From assembly GCF_033568475.1 (NCBI RefSeq), contig NC_133122.1:148690861-148754860 (forward strand): DNA of 64,000 nt, read 5' to 3'. Below are positions 11,661 through 23,897 of this stretch, piece after piece; positions within the stretch are counted from its first letter, which is position 1, and every line of letters begins with the position of its first letter. Both the position numbers and the translations under genes were made by a program. The DNA comes from Henckelia pumila. Lineage: Eukaryota; Streptophyta; Magnoliopsida; Lamiales; Gesneriaceae. The notes beneath the pieces were generated by a model. It saw nothing but the letters and a program-made list of their open reading frames with translations. It was not told where the DNA came from and ran no database searches.

Positions 11661-11929
11661 CTTGGAGAGAGAATGTTGGGTTAAAGGTGCATGGGTGGGA
11701 GTAACACTAGGATGGATGACCTACTACTGGAAAGCTCTAGTCCGTCAAGCTTAAACTTGACTCATGATCTGTGTTGCAACAAGTATAAAAAAATAAAGTT
11801 GTGTCTTGACTAACAGCTAAGCCTAATGGCAAGTGTTTGATCCTAACACTTATCGTCATCGCCTCTTTCTTCATCTACGAGGCCACATCCTCGAGGAAGA
11901 ACTATCGTATAGTCCTTTTCTATATATGA

Positions 11930-13030
11930 AACTCTCAAAAAATTTTATCCAACTGATGTGAGACAATTAACAGGTGAGACTGCCTCACTTTGATATATAT
12001 GGTATAAATATGCTATTAATTGTATAATATGTGTTTTTGTAGTTTCTTTTAAAAAAATATCCGATAGATAATTAATGACCGAAGAAATTTTTATTATTTA
12101 AAAAAAAATATCCGATAGTTAATTAATGATGGAAGAATTTTTATTAAAAATTAAATTATTTTAATAAATTCAAAAAAATATTGTGAAAATAACATTTTTG
12201 ACATAAAATCATTACTGATCAGTGTGTTTGGATCCTTAAAAATTGGATTTGGATTAGGATTTTAAACCGTAGAATTAGAATTCTATTTTGGTGTTTGACA
12301 AAATTTTAAAATATAATTTGGAATTTGATAGCATAGATTTTGGATAAATGATATTTTAAAAAAATTTTAGAAGAAGACTTAATATTTATAAGTAAAATAT
12401 ATAAAGTTATTAACATAAATAATTTTATTGTATTTATAATTCAACTCCCAAGAAATTCCATGAAATCAAACCAAAATAGTAAGGATTTCAATTATTTAAA
12501 TGAAACCCCATCAAAATACCAATCTATTTTGAAATCTCATTTTGCCAATACTAAAACATTGTTTTCATTTCAAAATATCACCAATTTTCGTGATTCCAAA
12601 CACACCATGTTAGCTCAAATCAACATATTTTATACTAATATATAGTATATACTTTTTTAATTTGTTTAATAAAAAAAATTCAAGAATATGAAAATAATTG
12701 GAGGGTAATTAAGATTTCTCTGTATGCGAATAAAAAAATCAATTATTGTTTTTAAATTTAAAAAAAAAATTCTTTATATTTTTTGGATTTTAAAAGTGTT
12801 TCATATATAATTATATAAATATTTTTTGATTCAGTATCTACATCCTAACAATGGGTTTCTTCATATAAAAAGTATTTTAAAAAATTATTTCTGTTCCAAT
12901 TATATATATTCTCTACTCAAATATATGAAAATCAATTAAATAATGCACGCATCTCGTGTTTTGTTATAATAACCTTCCTGCTTAAGAAATATATTAAAAA
13001 GAAAAAATACACAAAATTCATATGAAACAG
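11930..13030. other. intergenic, AT-rich, no gene seen
   Basis: No coding pattern. A 61-codon frame at 12460-12645 has no recognisable motif and the composition of its surroundings. Confidence 0.5.
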
Positions 13031-13037
13031 TCACATG

Positions 13038-13260
13038 TAGGGGTGGTTTTTCGGTATACCGTACTAAAAATATTGGTATAAAAAAAATTTATACCGATAC
13101 GGATAGCGAAATTTCAAAATTTTGGTATGAAAAAAATCCATATTGATGCCGTATAGATACCGAAAAAAAATTCGTTATACCGAAAAAATGTCTGTATGTC
13201 GAAAAAATTTCGATACGTTATGCCAAAAATTCGATATTTTGATCCGCTATGTCAGCCCTC
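13038..13260 (+). repeat. short hAT-like MITE, CGGTATACCG-rich
   Basis: Starts TAGGGGTGGTTTTTCGGTAT and carries GGTATACCG-type repeats. The right end ..GTCAGCCCTC is only partly complementary to the left end. The flanks share TCACA (TCACATG left, TCACACG right), a possible decayed target duplication. Confidence 0.4.
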
Positions 13261-14321
13261 TCACACGGATCAATTTTGAAGACAATTATCTAATTTGACT
13301 TGACTTATGAAAAATTATTATTTTTATATAAAAAAATATATTATTTTTTTATTATAAATATCAATCGAATCGACTTATATCAAATATGTATATTTACATG
13401 ACCGTCATTTTCCTAAATGGGTGATGCTACAAGTACATGAAGTGTTACACGTTGAGTTACACGTTACACTTAAAATTACATAAATATCATTAATTTATTT
13501 TGGAAAGAATTTTTTAAAATTAAGTGAAGAGGATAATATCAGATATGTATATTTACGTGACCGTCATTTTCCTAAATATAAATGCATGATATCATCTGAC
13601 GGAACATCTACTTACAAATTTTGATCAAAGTAAGTCTCCTCCATAAAATAATTATTTACCCTTAAAATATAGCTAAACGGACAAAATCCGCAACCCATAA
13701 TTTCTTCGCTTTTGATCCTTTTGTCAGTCATGGATCATCTAATCTAATCTTTGCGGCTTTGGATTTTACTTCGCTAGAAGCGACCTTTTGTTGACTTTAA
13801 TGAATTTTATGAATCTACAAATATAATATCTGTCTATGTGACAAAGATGTTTTTAACGGGATATTTGATTTTTCGAATAAGTAATTGATTAAATTTGTCG
13901 CATTAAACTTATCCAAAATTATATTATTAATTTGATTAATATAATTTACAAACTAGCTATTATGTTAGTTCAAAGATGTATTTAGTGTACATCGAAAAAT
14001 AACGATTTTTCAGATTATAAATAATAAAAAAAATAGAACAAGAAGAAGTTGTTTTTGTAAATATATTGTAAAAAAAATTCACGAGAATACAAGTTATCAT
14101 CCTTTATTTTAAAAAAAGTTTAAGTAAATATTTCACCTACTAATATTTTGTCATAAACGGGACTACTAGTTGGCTTGAAATCGTAATTCAAATAATATAT
14201 ATAAATGTTTTAAATTACAAATTTCGCATGTTATACGTTTGATTTCCTTATACAGATCATGAAAATTGAGTCGCTAATAATTAATCTAAATAAGTTTAAT
14301 TAATTATTCCAAGTCTTCTTG

Positions 14322-14352
<31 letters not shown>

Positions 14353-14995
14353 GAAGGTATAAGAAAAAAAATAGTACGTGCAAAAATTAGACAACTTATA
14401 AACCAAAACTGACGATGAATTATATGTGTTATACTAGATTTTTGTTTTTTCTATAGTGGTCTCATAAATAACTAAATTTCTTAATACACATTTATTTGGG
14501 TAAGATTGCATTGCATGCACTCTTCTCAATAAATTTCAAAACTCAATTAAAAAAATATTTATAAATATATAATAAAAAGATATTTTTATTTATATATATA
14601 CAATATTATATTATAGATAGTATTACAGTTATACAGCAACAAAATTGCAACTCGATAAATAAATTAAATCATATATACAATTCAAAAGATTTAATATATC
14701 CATAAAAATATAAGTAAAAATTCATGAAATTAGTCAGAAATATCTGAACCAAATTCAGAAATTTTCGATAATCGGACAAGTGTAAATCTGGACAATGAAT
14801 GAGATACACACATTTTTTATTTTCCGCGTGATTTGCCTTTTCATGCATGATATACAATTTTGATGTCGAACATTTTTTTTCCAAATATATGATATACAAA
14901 AAAAAATTATATATTGATTATAATATATTAAATATAATTTTTTTAAAAAAATTTAATCAATAAAATATCTTCAAAAGTCAAATGTTAATAAAGTT
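13261..14995. other. intergenic, AT-rich, no gene seen
   Basis: Nothing coding is recognised. Around 13431-13520 is a segment (GATGCTACAAGTACATG..GTTACACGTT) related to one arm of the palindromic MITE at 49847-50025. A (TA)n run lies near 14325-14350. Confidence 0.5.
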
Positions 14996-15020
14996 TAATA
15001 ATAATAATAATAATAATAAC

Positions 15021-15057
<37 letters not shown>

Positions 15058-15143
15058 TTGGATTTAATAAAACAAAATTGAAGTAAAATGTAAATTTGAC
15101 TTTCTAGCTTAATTAGTCATATATAATTCAACTATCGATCAGT

Positions 15144-15197
<54 letters not shown>

Positions 15198-15282
15198 TAT
15201 TTAATAAAAAAAAATTGAAGTAAAATGTAAATTTGACTTTCTATCTTAATTAGTCATATATAATTCATCTATCAGTTTGATA
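14996..15282. repeat. tandem duplication carrying two (TAA)n microsatellites
   Basis: Two copies with a 137-bp offset. Each has a TAA trinucleotide run (14998-15056 and 15144-15196) followed by a matching segment containing TTGAAGTAAAATGTAAATTT. The copies differ by a few substitutions and by repeat number. Confidence 0.85.
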
Positions 15283-15778
15283 ATTTATTAAGAGTTTGTG
15301 TACCAAAATAATTTGTAATTATAAATTAAAAGATAATTCAATTCTAACTTTAGATTATATATTAGCTTAAGACCAGATCCAACTTCAATCGCACCAATGG
15401 CTTAACAAAGGCAACATCAATAAGTTGGTGATCTCTCCTTGACCAATTATCAGATATTTGATTCTCTTTATCAACATTTCTCGTTAACCACGAGAATTAT
15501 CTAGTACACATCGCTTTCATCGTCTTAAAAAAATATCAAATATAAGAAAAATTATTTAGGAAATTAATATACAATATGAAATCCTTGTAAATTAATTAAT
15601 TGAAGTGCAGCTGTACTTACAAGAAAAATTAGTGGTCTCTCAATTTGAAATAATTTAATTTGAATATTCTTCACAAATAAAAAAAAGTATTAATTACTCA
15701 TCAAAAGACATTTTTTTCCATGAATTATTAAATATCCATATTTTAAACAATTGTTTAAAATAAAAATTATAACAACAC
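15283..15778. other. intergenic, no gene seen
   Basis: AT-rich sequence between the microsatellite block and the solo LTR. No motif is recognised. Confidence 0.5.
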
Positions 15779-16875
15779 TGTTAAGACAAATACATTTAAG
15801 TTTTTGTGATGACAAAGAACATAATAAAATAAGCAAATCAACTTGCCCGAGCAGATCAGTTTGGACCAGACGAATATATCAGAAAGCGAAGGACTTAATT
15901 GACCTATAATAATTTAGTTAAAAAAAATTCTTTCGAAAAAGAAAAAAACTGATAAGGAATCTCTTATCAGATCAAGTTTTACTCGTCATCTAGACCAATC
16001 TATTTTCGGATCAGTTCACTTTACCAGACCAGGTCAAGTTATCCGGATCAGATCAATTCTTTATCAGAACAATTTCAAACACTTTCAAGTTTGATTCGAG
16101 TTGTTGAAGATAAGACAAAGTGAATAAAGCTGTTGTTTCCGTATCTCAATGTATTATTTTGAGAAAGATGACAAAGACACGTGACATGCTCTGTATAACT
16201 GTTGGCTATTTTTGAAACAATAGATTTTGTGACGTTAGATCTCTACATTTATAAATACTTTAGGAGTTTGAAGATTTGAAAGACTTTCGAATCATCATTT
16301 TATAAAATTAAAATATTTGTGCCTTCTAAGTTTCCACACATTCGGGAAGAGATCATATAAATTTTGAGCTGCAAGCATACCTTCACTACTTCACCATATC
16401 AATTGAGTGATCAACCAGTGTTACACCTCCAAGCTTTCGATGCTCAAAGTTCTTTTTTATTTATTGTTTTAACTTTATCACAATTAGTTCTGATTTGAGA
16501 AAGATTCTTGTTAGACCAGTTTCTAGGAGTTTTAATTGAAGAGTCGATTGGATTTAGTTTGTGCAAGTGGTTGTATAAATCAAAGTAGTGAAAATAATTC
16601 TGAAAACAGAAGAAAGGGGAAACATAGAAGCTTAAACTTCCAACTTTCAAAAAAAATCTGTGTTATTTACTTTATTGCATCTCCAATATGCCGAATTAAT
16701 CGGCTCAAACTTTGACTGCAATAATTTTTCGCATTGATCAGTTCGTTTCTTGCATCAAGTTATTTGTTAAGCAAAATTAGATAATCAAGTTGGTAACCCG
16801 AATTAATTGTCAAAAAATTTCAAAAATATTTTGAAGTGTGTATTTATCTCCATCTACATATTTTCGATCATAACA
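15779..16875 (+). mobile_element. solo LTR, 1,097 bp, with 5-bp TSD
   Basis: Starts TGTTAAGAC and ends ..GATCATAACA, i.e. TG..CA. It is flanked by AACAC on both sides (15774-15778 and 16876-16880), a perfect 5-bp target duplication. No internal retroelement sequence is present, so it is a product of LTR-LTR recombination. A TATA box is at 16250-16257. The start (..AAGTTTTTGTGATGACAAAGAAC..) resembles long LTRs of Sirevirus-type copia elements; that family assignment is tentative. Confidence 0.8.
16250..16257 (+). promoter_or_regulatory. TATA box of solo LTR
   Basis: TATAAATA, about 470 bases into the solo LTR on the strand that gives TG..CA orientation. Confidence 0.5.
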
Positions 16876-17268
16876 AACACAACAAATCATAATAATAATC
16901 AGAAGGCAAATACGTGCGGGAAATTAAAAGCCTAAAATCAAGAAGCACAATAAAATCGGTTGATTCAGAAACATAATAAAATTCCTAAATTAATTAACGG
17001 TCATAGTTCTACTGTCATGTTTCGTATTTTTTTTCGTTATTCAGTATAATTTGATTTTGTTTCAATTATTGTTACATTTTAAAAATGAATCAGCAAATTT
17101 TTTTATTTATTTTTTAATTATAAATTTTTTAATTCAAATATATTAATTGTTATCTATGCAATAATTATTTCGGCTCCATACCTAATCATCAATTTACGAT
17201 ACTGGGAAAGTATTACGCATTTTTTTTCACTTAAATGTGAACAGATAAAACGTGTCGAAAGGTTATAA
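16876..17268. other. intergenic, no gene seen
   Basis: AT-rich sequence between the solo LTR and two adjacent fold-back MITEs. Confidence 0.5.
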
Positions 17269-17484
17269 GTAGTGTTTGAGAGATTTTCTAGAAATGACTT
17301 TTCATATTTTTTTAACAAAATTTTCAAATTTTTGTTAAGAAAAAACTGAGAAGCGCTTTTTGAAAGCTATTCCTTAGGTAGTGTTTGAGAGAGCTTCTAA
17401 AAGGCAATTTTCAGTTTTTTCTTAACAAAATTTTATTAAGAAAAAACTGAGAAGTGATTTTTAAAAGTTCTCTCAAACCCTAAG
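17269..17484. repeat. two adjacent fold-back MITEs (17269-17375, 17377-17484)
   Basis: Both read TAGTGTTTGAGAGA..CTTCT at the left, have an AACAAAATTTT core, and carry the complementary arm (..AAAAACTGAGAAG..) at the right. The second copy closes with CTCTCAAACCCTAA. They sit side by side just left of the CACTA end. Confidence 0.7.
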
Positions 17485-17908
17485 TATCACAGTGCAGCTG
17501 AGCTTCATTGACTTGATCCAATACTACAAGAAATCAAGGCTTCAGAGACGGATTTCTGAAACGGAAATAAAAATTATTTCAGATTTATGTAAATCAAAGA
17601 CAGATTTTATACGGAATTACAAATCCGTTCCTACATAATAAATTCCAAATTTTGAAAAGAATTTTGACACAGAATTGGAAACGGATTTGTGACTGGACTA
17701 TATATAAATTTTTATAAACAAAACTAAACACGGATTACAAATGGAATTTGAAACTACGTTATTTTCGTTTAAAAAATTGTTTAAAATGTAATAAAAAATT
17801 GAGACGGAAAAAAATTATCTGTCTCAAATTTATGTAAATTTTAGACGGATTTACTACGGAATTAGTAATCCATTTTGATTCGACGTAACACAAAGCCGGG
17901 GAAAAATT

Positions 17909-19117
17909 TTGAGACGAAAATTTGTTACAGAATTGCACATGAATTATTTTAAGGATATACGTGCAACCGTGTTGCGAAGAGAGCACATGGAACAAATTGA
18001 ACAAAATGTCGTTGAGTTATTGTGCAAACTTGAAAGAATTTTTCCTCCAGCTTTCTTTGACTTCATGGAGCACTTGCCAATTCATCTTGCATATGAAGCT
18101 AAAGTTGGTGGATCTGTTCAATATAGATGGATGTATCCTTTTGAAAGGTATTGTTACATATACTTTTACTATTTCATGTCGATGTTAGTCGTACAATTAA
18201 TAAGATTTAAAATTATTGCAGGTTTTTGTACCATTTGAAGAAAAAAGTGCGAAATCGAGCTCGAGTGGAAGCTTCAATTGTTGAAGCTTATATGATTGAG
18301 GAAGTTTCAACATTTTGTTCATCACATTTTGAACCACACATACAATCACGACTAAATAGAATTCCACGTAATGATGATGGAGGTGAAAAAGATTCTTCCA
18401 ATGGATTGTCCATTTTTACTTACCCAGGGCGAGCACTTGGCTCTCGACTTACGGTTAGATTTCTGAATGATAATGAGTTAAAAGATGCCCATAGATACAT
18501 CCTGATGAACTGTGACAAGATCATTCCATTTGTCACGTAAGTTTTATCTTTTTCTATTACTGTATTTTTTATTTACTTATTTGGATATGTGAGGATTAAA
18601 AACCATTGATGCATGTAGGAAATTTACTGAAGAAAAGAAACAACAATATCCAAGGATCACTGACAAGGAACTTCAAATACTGTGTGATCAAGAATTTTCT
18701 CAGTGGTTACTCGCTCATGTGAGTATTTAAGAAATAATTTTAATTTATACATCAATATTAGCACTTAACAACAATATTTTCAGTCCACTTAAAATTTATT
18801 TTGTATTTAGATTCAACAACATCCTCGTGAGATTGAAGATGACATAAAAAAGTTGGCACATGGTCCAAATAGACGAGTTTCATGTTATAAAGGATACTTT
18901 GTGAATGGGTTTAAATTCGAAACCATGGAATATGGACGTTACAAAACAACATCAAATTATGGTGTTTGTGTGTTGGGGAGCACCATCAATGAGCATGAAG
19001 TTAATTACTATGGGATGTTGGAAGAAATTATAGAATTGGAATATTATGGCCTCAGAGACGTGGTTGTGTTGTTTAAGTGCCATTGGTTCGATACATATGA
19101 TAAAGGGACCAAAGTGC
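17909..19117 (+). pseudogene. TNP2-type CACTA transposase, 3' part (DUF4218/DUF4216), first segment
   Basis: Exons by GT-AG rule: to 18147, 18222-18536, 18619-18718 and from 18811. The first exon holds the end of the transposase (FPPAFFDFMEHLPIHLAYEA, YRWMYPFER). DUF4218 continues with VEASIVEAYMIEEVSTFCSS; DUF4216 begins with NYYGMLEEIIELEYYG and VVLFKCHWFDT. The catalytic N-terminal Transposase_21 part is missing; sequence left of 17909 is already sub-terminal repeat. The frame is cut after ..DKGTKV by element B and resumes at 25802. Non-autonomous, though splice sites are preserved. Confidence 0.85.
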
Positions 19118-19136
19118 CACTACAAGAAAATTGCAA

Positions 19137-19530
19137 AACGACAACGGATATTATCCGTTGTCGTAGGGAGGATTAAAACCGTTGTAACTGGGGGCGTTGT
19201 AAAAAGCGTGCCCTATAACAACGGTTTATATCCGTTGTCGTAGCCATCCTACCACAACGGTTTTGCAACAGTTTGTAACCGTTGTCGTAAGTCTCCAAAG
19301 ACAACGGTTCTGCAACAGTGTAAATCCGTTGTCATTGACTATTTAAGACAACGGTTTTGTACAGTTTATATCCGTTGTTGTTTATGGCTTAGGACAACAT
19401 ATTTGCAACAGTTTATATCCGTTGTCTTTTGTGGATTATAAGAACGGTTTTGCAACAGTGTATATCCGTTGTCGTTTGTGATATACGACAACGGTTTTGG
19501 CAATAACATAAATCAGTTGTATTTGGAGTC
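19137..19530. repeat. left sub-terminal palindrome array of CACTA B
   Basis: About eight units of the form ACAACGGTTTTGCAACAG..ATCCGTTGTCG. In each, the first half (ACAACGG) is complementary to the last half (CCGTTGT). Such sub-terminal repeats are the expected binding sites of a TnpA-like protein. Confidence 0.85.
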
Positions 19531-19559
19531 ATTAAAACCGTTGTCTAATTAATCTTTAT

Positions 19560-21144
19560 TCGAACTATAAATATTAATAAAGAAATCAATATAAAATAAA
19601 ATATTTACTACATTGAATCCATGAAAATATTCAAGTTCCAAAATAGTTACACACATCTAATTTGGAAGATAATACTACGTAGTCGAAACTCAAAATATCC
19701 CATCTAATATAATATAAATGTAACAAAAGTAGTTCCAAAAGATGGTTGTATCAAAACATAAATCATCATGTGTTTGTTCTTGATAATTATGTTCACGAGA
19801 TGACTTCTACGTATTACCAAGGCGATCTGAAACACAGCTCAATCCTTGCATCAAAACCCCTTATGCATTACTCCCGAGTTACCTACAAGAAAACACATTC
19901 TCAGTCAAAAATTATCAACAAAATCTTAGACCAATTTAAACATGGAATCCAATCTCAACTATCAAACTAATATCTCGCTTGTCATGGAAAAAAATAAAAG
20001 AAAAAAACTCAGCAACTCCAAAAGGGAAGGCAATGCAGATTTTATTCAACTCATTTTTGCATTTGTATTGAATTCATAAAATATAGTAGGCACAGTTGAC
20101 AAACCGTGGGCTCCGACCAACCCACAGGCCACAAGCTAAACCATGGATTTGGCACTTTCAAGTTCCACTCCACAACATCCCAATAACTCAAACCACACAC
20201 CATTTCAAGTTCCACTCCACATCCAAATAAGCTAGCCTCCCAACTTTAATTCATACTAGCATGGATCTGCCTTCTTGTTTGATATCATAAGCAAATTAAC
20301 ATTATTTTAGGTACATGTAAAATAAGCTATGCATATTTAATCTCTCCTATTCTACAACATATTTCATTTTAACTAAAAGTTGACTAAAGATCCTATGCAG
20401 CTAGTTAGGCCTTGTTCGTACCTTAGGGAATCCAAGCTCATAGAGCCCAAAAACGACAAGAGCCACCAAAGGAACAACAGAAATTGGAGTCAGAAACCTG
20501 TAGTTACACATACATGAGTAATAGCATAATCACTATAAGAAGTGAACTTGTTCACACTAAAATCTTGTGTGTATGTGTGTGTCTCAATAATAAATTTGTC
20601 AATTGTCTTATTCAAGATAGATGCTACAACACAAAACAAAGTGTCTTACAGACCTAGACATTGACACTACCAAAAAGCATCCAAAATTCCAAATCATGAT
20701 GCATTATCTAACGAAAGCACCTGGTCAAGAACATGTGAGATTTCTCCTCAAAAAATAGTCTTTACTTAGGAGGGCTAAAACATTAATGAAGGATAGTTCC
20801 CATTAATTCCAGAGTCCAGACCTCTCCTATCTAGTGTTTTATTTATGCACCTTCTAATTAATCTTTTACAAAAGAAAAGAAATTTCAATCTTAAGCTTTT
20901 TACAAAGTCCATACCTCTCCCAAATTTATTTTACTCGAAGATTATAACGATGCATAATGATAATGTGATTTCCAGGAAGTCACGCATAGAAAATACAACT
21001 CGTTAGAGAACCATCATTAATCAACAGCACATTATGTGCAGGGAACTTAATAAAAAAACAAGAGTCGATTATCACAGCAGAAAATAAAAACTCATTAAGC
21101 AAAAGTGAACAATAAGAAAATAAAACAATATTAATTAAACATAC
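19560..21144. other. interior of CACTA B, downstream of the protease fragment
   Basis: No gene is recognised. This may be 3' untranslated sequence of the captured minus-strand gene. Short frames such as 19746-19970 lack motifs. A near-repeat of AAGTTCCACTCCACA occurs at about 20160 and 20210. Confidence 0.4.
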
Positions 21145-21770
21145 CTAGTCATAATTAATATAGTCTAGTACGCATTCCGTCCATTCGGATCGCACTTCAT
21201 CAATTTCTTCATTAGAGTAAACTGTTTTTATGAACTGTGAACAAACTCAAATTATATTAGTAAAAAAAACAATAATGAAGAAGAAACATGATATAAACAC
21301 ACTTATTTGAGAAGATTGAGAATATGTCAAATATACTATTGAGGAAAGTGAATCCTTATCACTGGTAGCATTTCCTTCAACAATTTCTTTCATAAACCTC
21401 ATCAAATAATACCCACACTGTTTTGCATCTGGTTGGCGAGGACCCTATATTATCAAAAAATTGTCAATGATTAATACATGTATAAATATTTGTCAATTTA
21501 TCGCAGATAAACATATATAATAAATACCTTTATCACTTCCCATGTAGGCTTTTTTTTCCCTTTCCTCTCCTTGTTCGAATTAAACAATCTCAAGCTCCTT
21601 CATATAGCAACAAGATTCGACATGAGTGTTCCATTGGCTAAATTAAATGCTTAATTAAGAAAAGAATATATACTCACATATCCACTACATATTTCCAGTC
21701 CTCATAGCGATTGCGATGACTAAGTGAATCCAACAAATAAACCACCTCCACATAAGGATCTATGAGCTCG
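21145..21770 (-). pseudogene. Ulp1-type (C48) cysteine protease gene fragment carried by CACTA B
   Basis: Four consecutive minus-strand exons can be joined in frame with GT-AG introns: 21770-21678, 21597-21528, 21444-21337 and 21234-21145 (stop TAG). Exon 1 gives VEVVYLLDSLSHRNRYEDWK. Exon 3 gives RQPDAKQCGYYLMRFMKEIV, which contains the catalytic Gln region and the nucleophile Cys of Ulp1 proteases (Q..C-G-Y-Y). The last exon ends EWTECVLDYINYD. The exon with the catalytic His (GHW or NHW) was not securely found; a frame near 22060-22110 contains GHWL and might be a decayed part. The visible exons have no stops or frameshifts. Plant CACTA and Mutator-like elements often carry Ulp1-like genes. 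Proteolysis is not established for this copy. Confidence 0.8.
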
Positions 21771-23683
21771 CTGTTATTATTATATTCATAAATCATATTA
21801 ACAAATATCAAAACAAATGTTTAGAATCAGAACTTGGAAAACAAATATCTAAACAAATGTTTAGAATCAAAAACATAAATAAGATCTCATCTCAGCATGT
21901 AAACACTGCCCCTTATCCGCAACATTCAAGTTGCAAAAAATCCCCCAAAACTAATTCTCCCTTCTCAATTTATATTTTCCTTTTTTTGACTTGGATCACA
22001 TGGACCCGTAGGCTGGATTGTGCCAATTTGCTTCACGTTCGATTCATCGATTATGTATTTCATAAACAAGTTGAAAGAAGATGACAATAACCAGTGGCCA
22101 AGGGAATCATGAAAGACACAATTAGGCAAAAAAAAAAAAAAAAACACGTCCAGTACAAGAGCCTATTGTACCAAATCTAATTTCAGTTTTGATGTTAAAA
22201 CTATGAAATACTCTTAATATTTATTAAATTTTCACCCTGAATACAATTTTAAAAATAAAATATAGCAAAACCACTTAAAATGTGAGCACACACGTGGATT
22301 GCATGCAATTGTCACTAGTATTAATGAAAGAAAGTAAGTTTTACAAGAGACACAAAGAAACTGCAACTTTGCTCCTAACTTCAGAATAATGATAACCAAA
22401 CAAAAAAATGAGGCTTCATGAAACTAGTACCAACTGAACATAATACATCATAAAAAAATTCTTTTTTATGAGTTGGATCGAAGATACCTCTCATAAAATT
22501 AATTTTTTATGAGACGATTAATTCATAGGAGTTTTTGTGTTTATATTGTATATTTTTTTAAAAAATATGATTAAATATTCACTCATCTGCCATGGCCCCT
22601 CCTCCTAAATTTGTATATACCTTAGAAGAATCAAAATTAGTATAATATATTTTTTCCGATTTCTGTGTCTACATTACGGTCCGTTCGGAAGACCTGATCT
22701 AATGGAAGCTTAATTGATCTTGTCAACTTTCTAGAATCTATACGCTTTCGACTTAATTATTCTATATATTTCATTTCAATAATACAAATACTATACACAC
22801 ACTCGATCCATGCAAGTAGTAGCAATAATTATATTATTATTATTATATTATATTCCTTTGTATCATCTATATTATATTATATTCCTTTGTATCATCTATA
22901 TAAATTAATATAGATATCTTGTAGTAGTACAGAACGTTATATGCATGTGTACGTCCATCCAAGAGAAAACAATCCCATAATAAACAATTCGTTGGAGGTT
23001 ATCATTTGTCGCTCCCCACTAGAAGCAAATAATAATTAAGCAACTGAGAACCATCCTGCAGGAACAGATGGCTGGACCACTCAAGAATAAAGATTATTTG
23101 ATGTGTTGCTAAAACCCAAGGAATTATGTATATGCCTAATATCAGATGCTTCAGAAAATTGAAGGGCTGAGCTATTGTAAACACAATCAATGGTCAGACG
23201 TGTCTATGATACATTTGAAGTTTGTTCACATTGTTCAAATACTTCAGTCCTGGCAAGACAATCATTGCACATTAAAATATTTAGCAAACCATACCTATTC
23301 TAGCAGCCTTCCAAAAGACAACTCGAAACCTGCCATACCAAAACTGTGTGAGGAAGAAGCATTTACTTTTTTAAAAAAATGTCCTAATAACGAAATTAAA
23401 GATAATAAATGTATCATAGAAGAAATAAAGGCAGAGTAAACAATATAAACTGCAACAAAAAATATGTTGTCATTCAACTACAGCAAAGGATATCAACATA
23501 CAGGAGAATTCATGAACTGATAAATTGGAATTCCATAATCACAAATAAGTCACCATCTAAATAATTTCCAGAACTACATCAGTGGACATCAAAGGACAGC
23601 AAAACAAACGTCATATCAATTTTAGAATTTGAGTTTCATGTGGGCGAACTGTTTAGCAAATCATATTAATTTGCAGATAGGGT
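21771..23683. other. interior of CACTA B upstream of the protease exons
   Basis: No further exon can be assigned with confidence. A minus frame at 21965-22147 includes FHDSLGHWLL and MKYIIDESN, weakly suggestive of the upstream Ulp1 exon. A 33-bp direct repeat (ATATTATATTCCTTTGTATC..) lies at about 22845-22910. Confidence 0.4.
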
Positions 23684-23897
23684 ACGAAACTTAATTTCCT
23701 ATTGGAAGCTCTAAATGACATGGCCACTAGATTAGTGAAGCAATAGCTAACCACTAGCTCATTATACATAGAAGAAGCTACTCATTGATTACGAAACTTA
23801 ATTTCCTATTGGAAGTTGTAAATGACATGGCAACTAGATTAGTGAAGCAATAGCTAACCAATAGCTCATTATACGTAGAAGAATTTACTCATTGGTT
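23684..23897. repeat. 107-bp tandem duplication inside CACTA B
   Basis: Two adjacent copies begin ACGAAACTTAATTTCCTATT at 23684 and 23791. They differ by several substitutions. The duplicated sequence has no recognised function. Confidence 0.85.
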
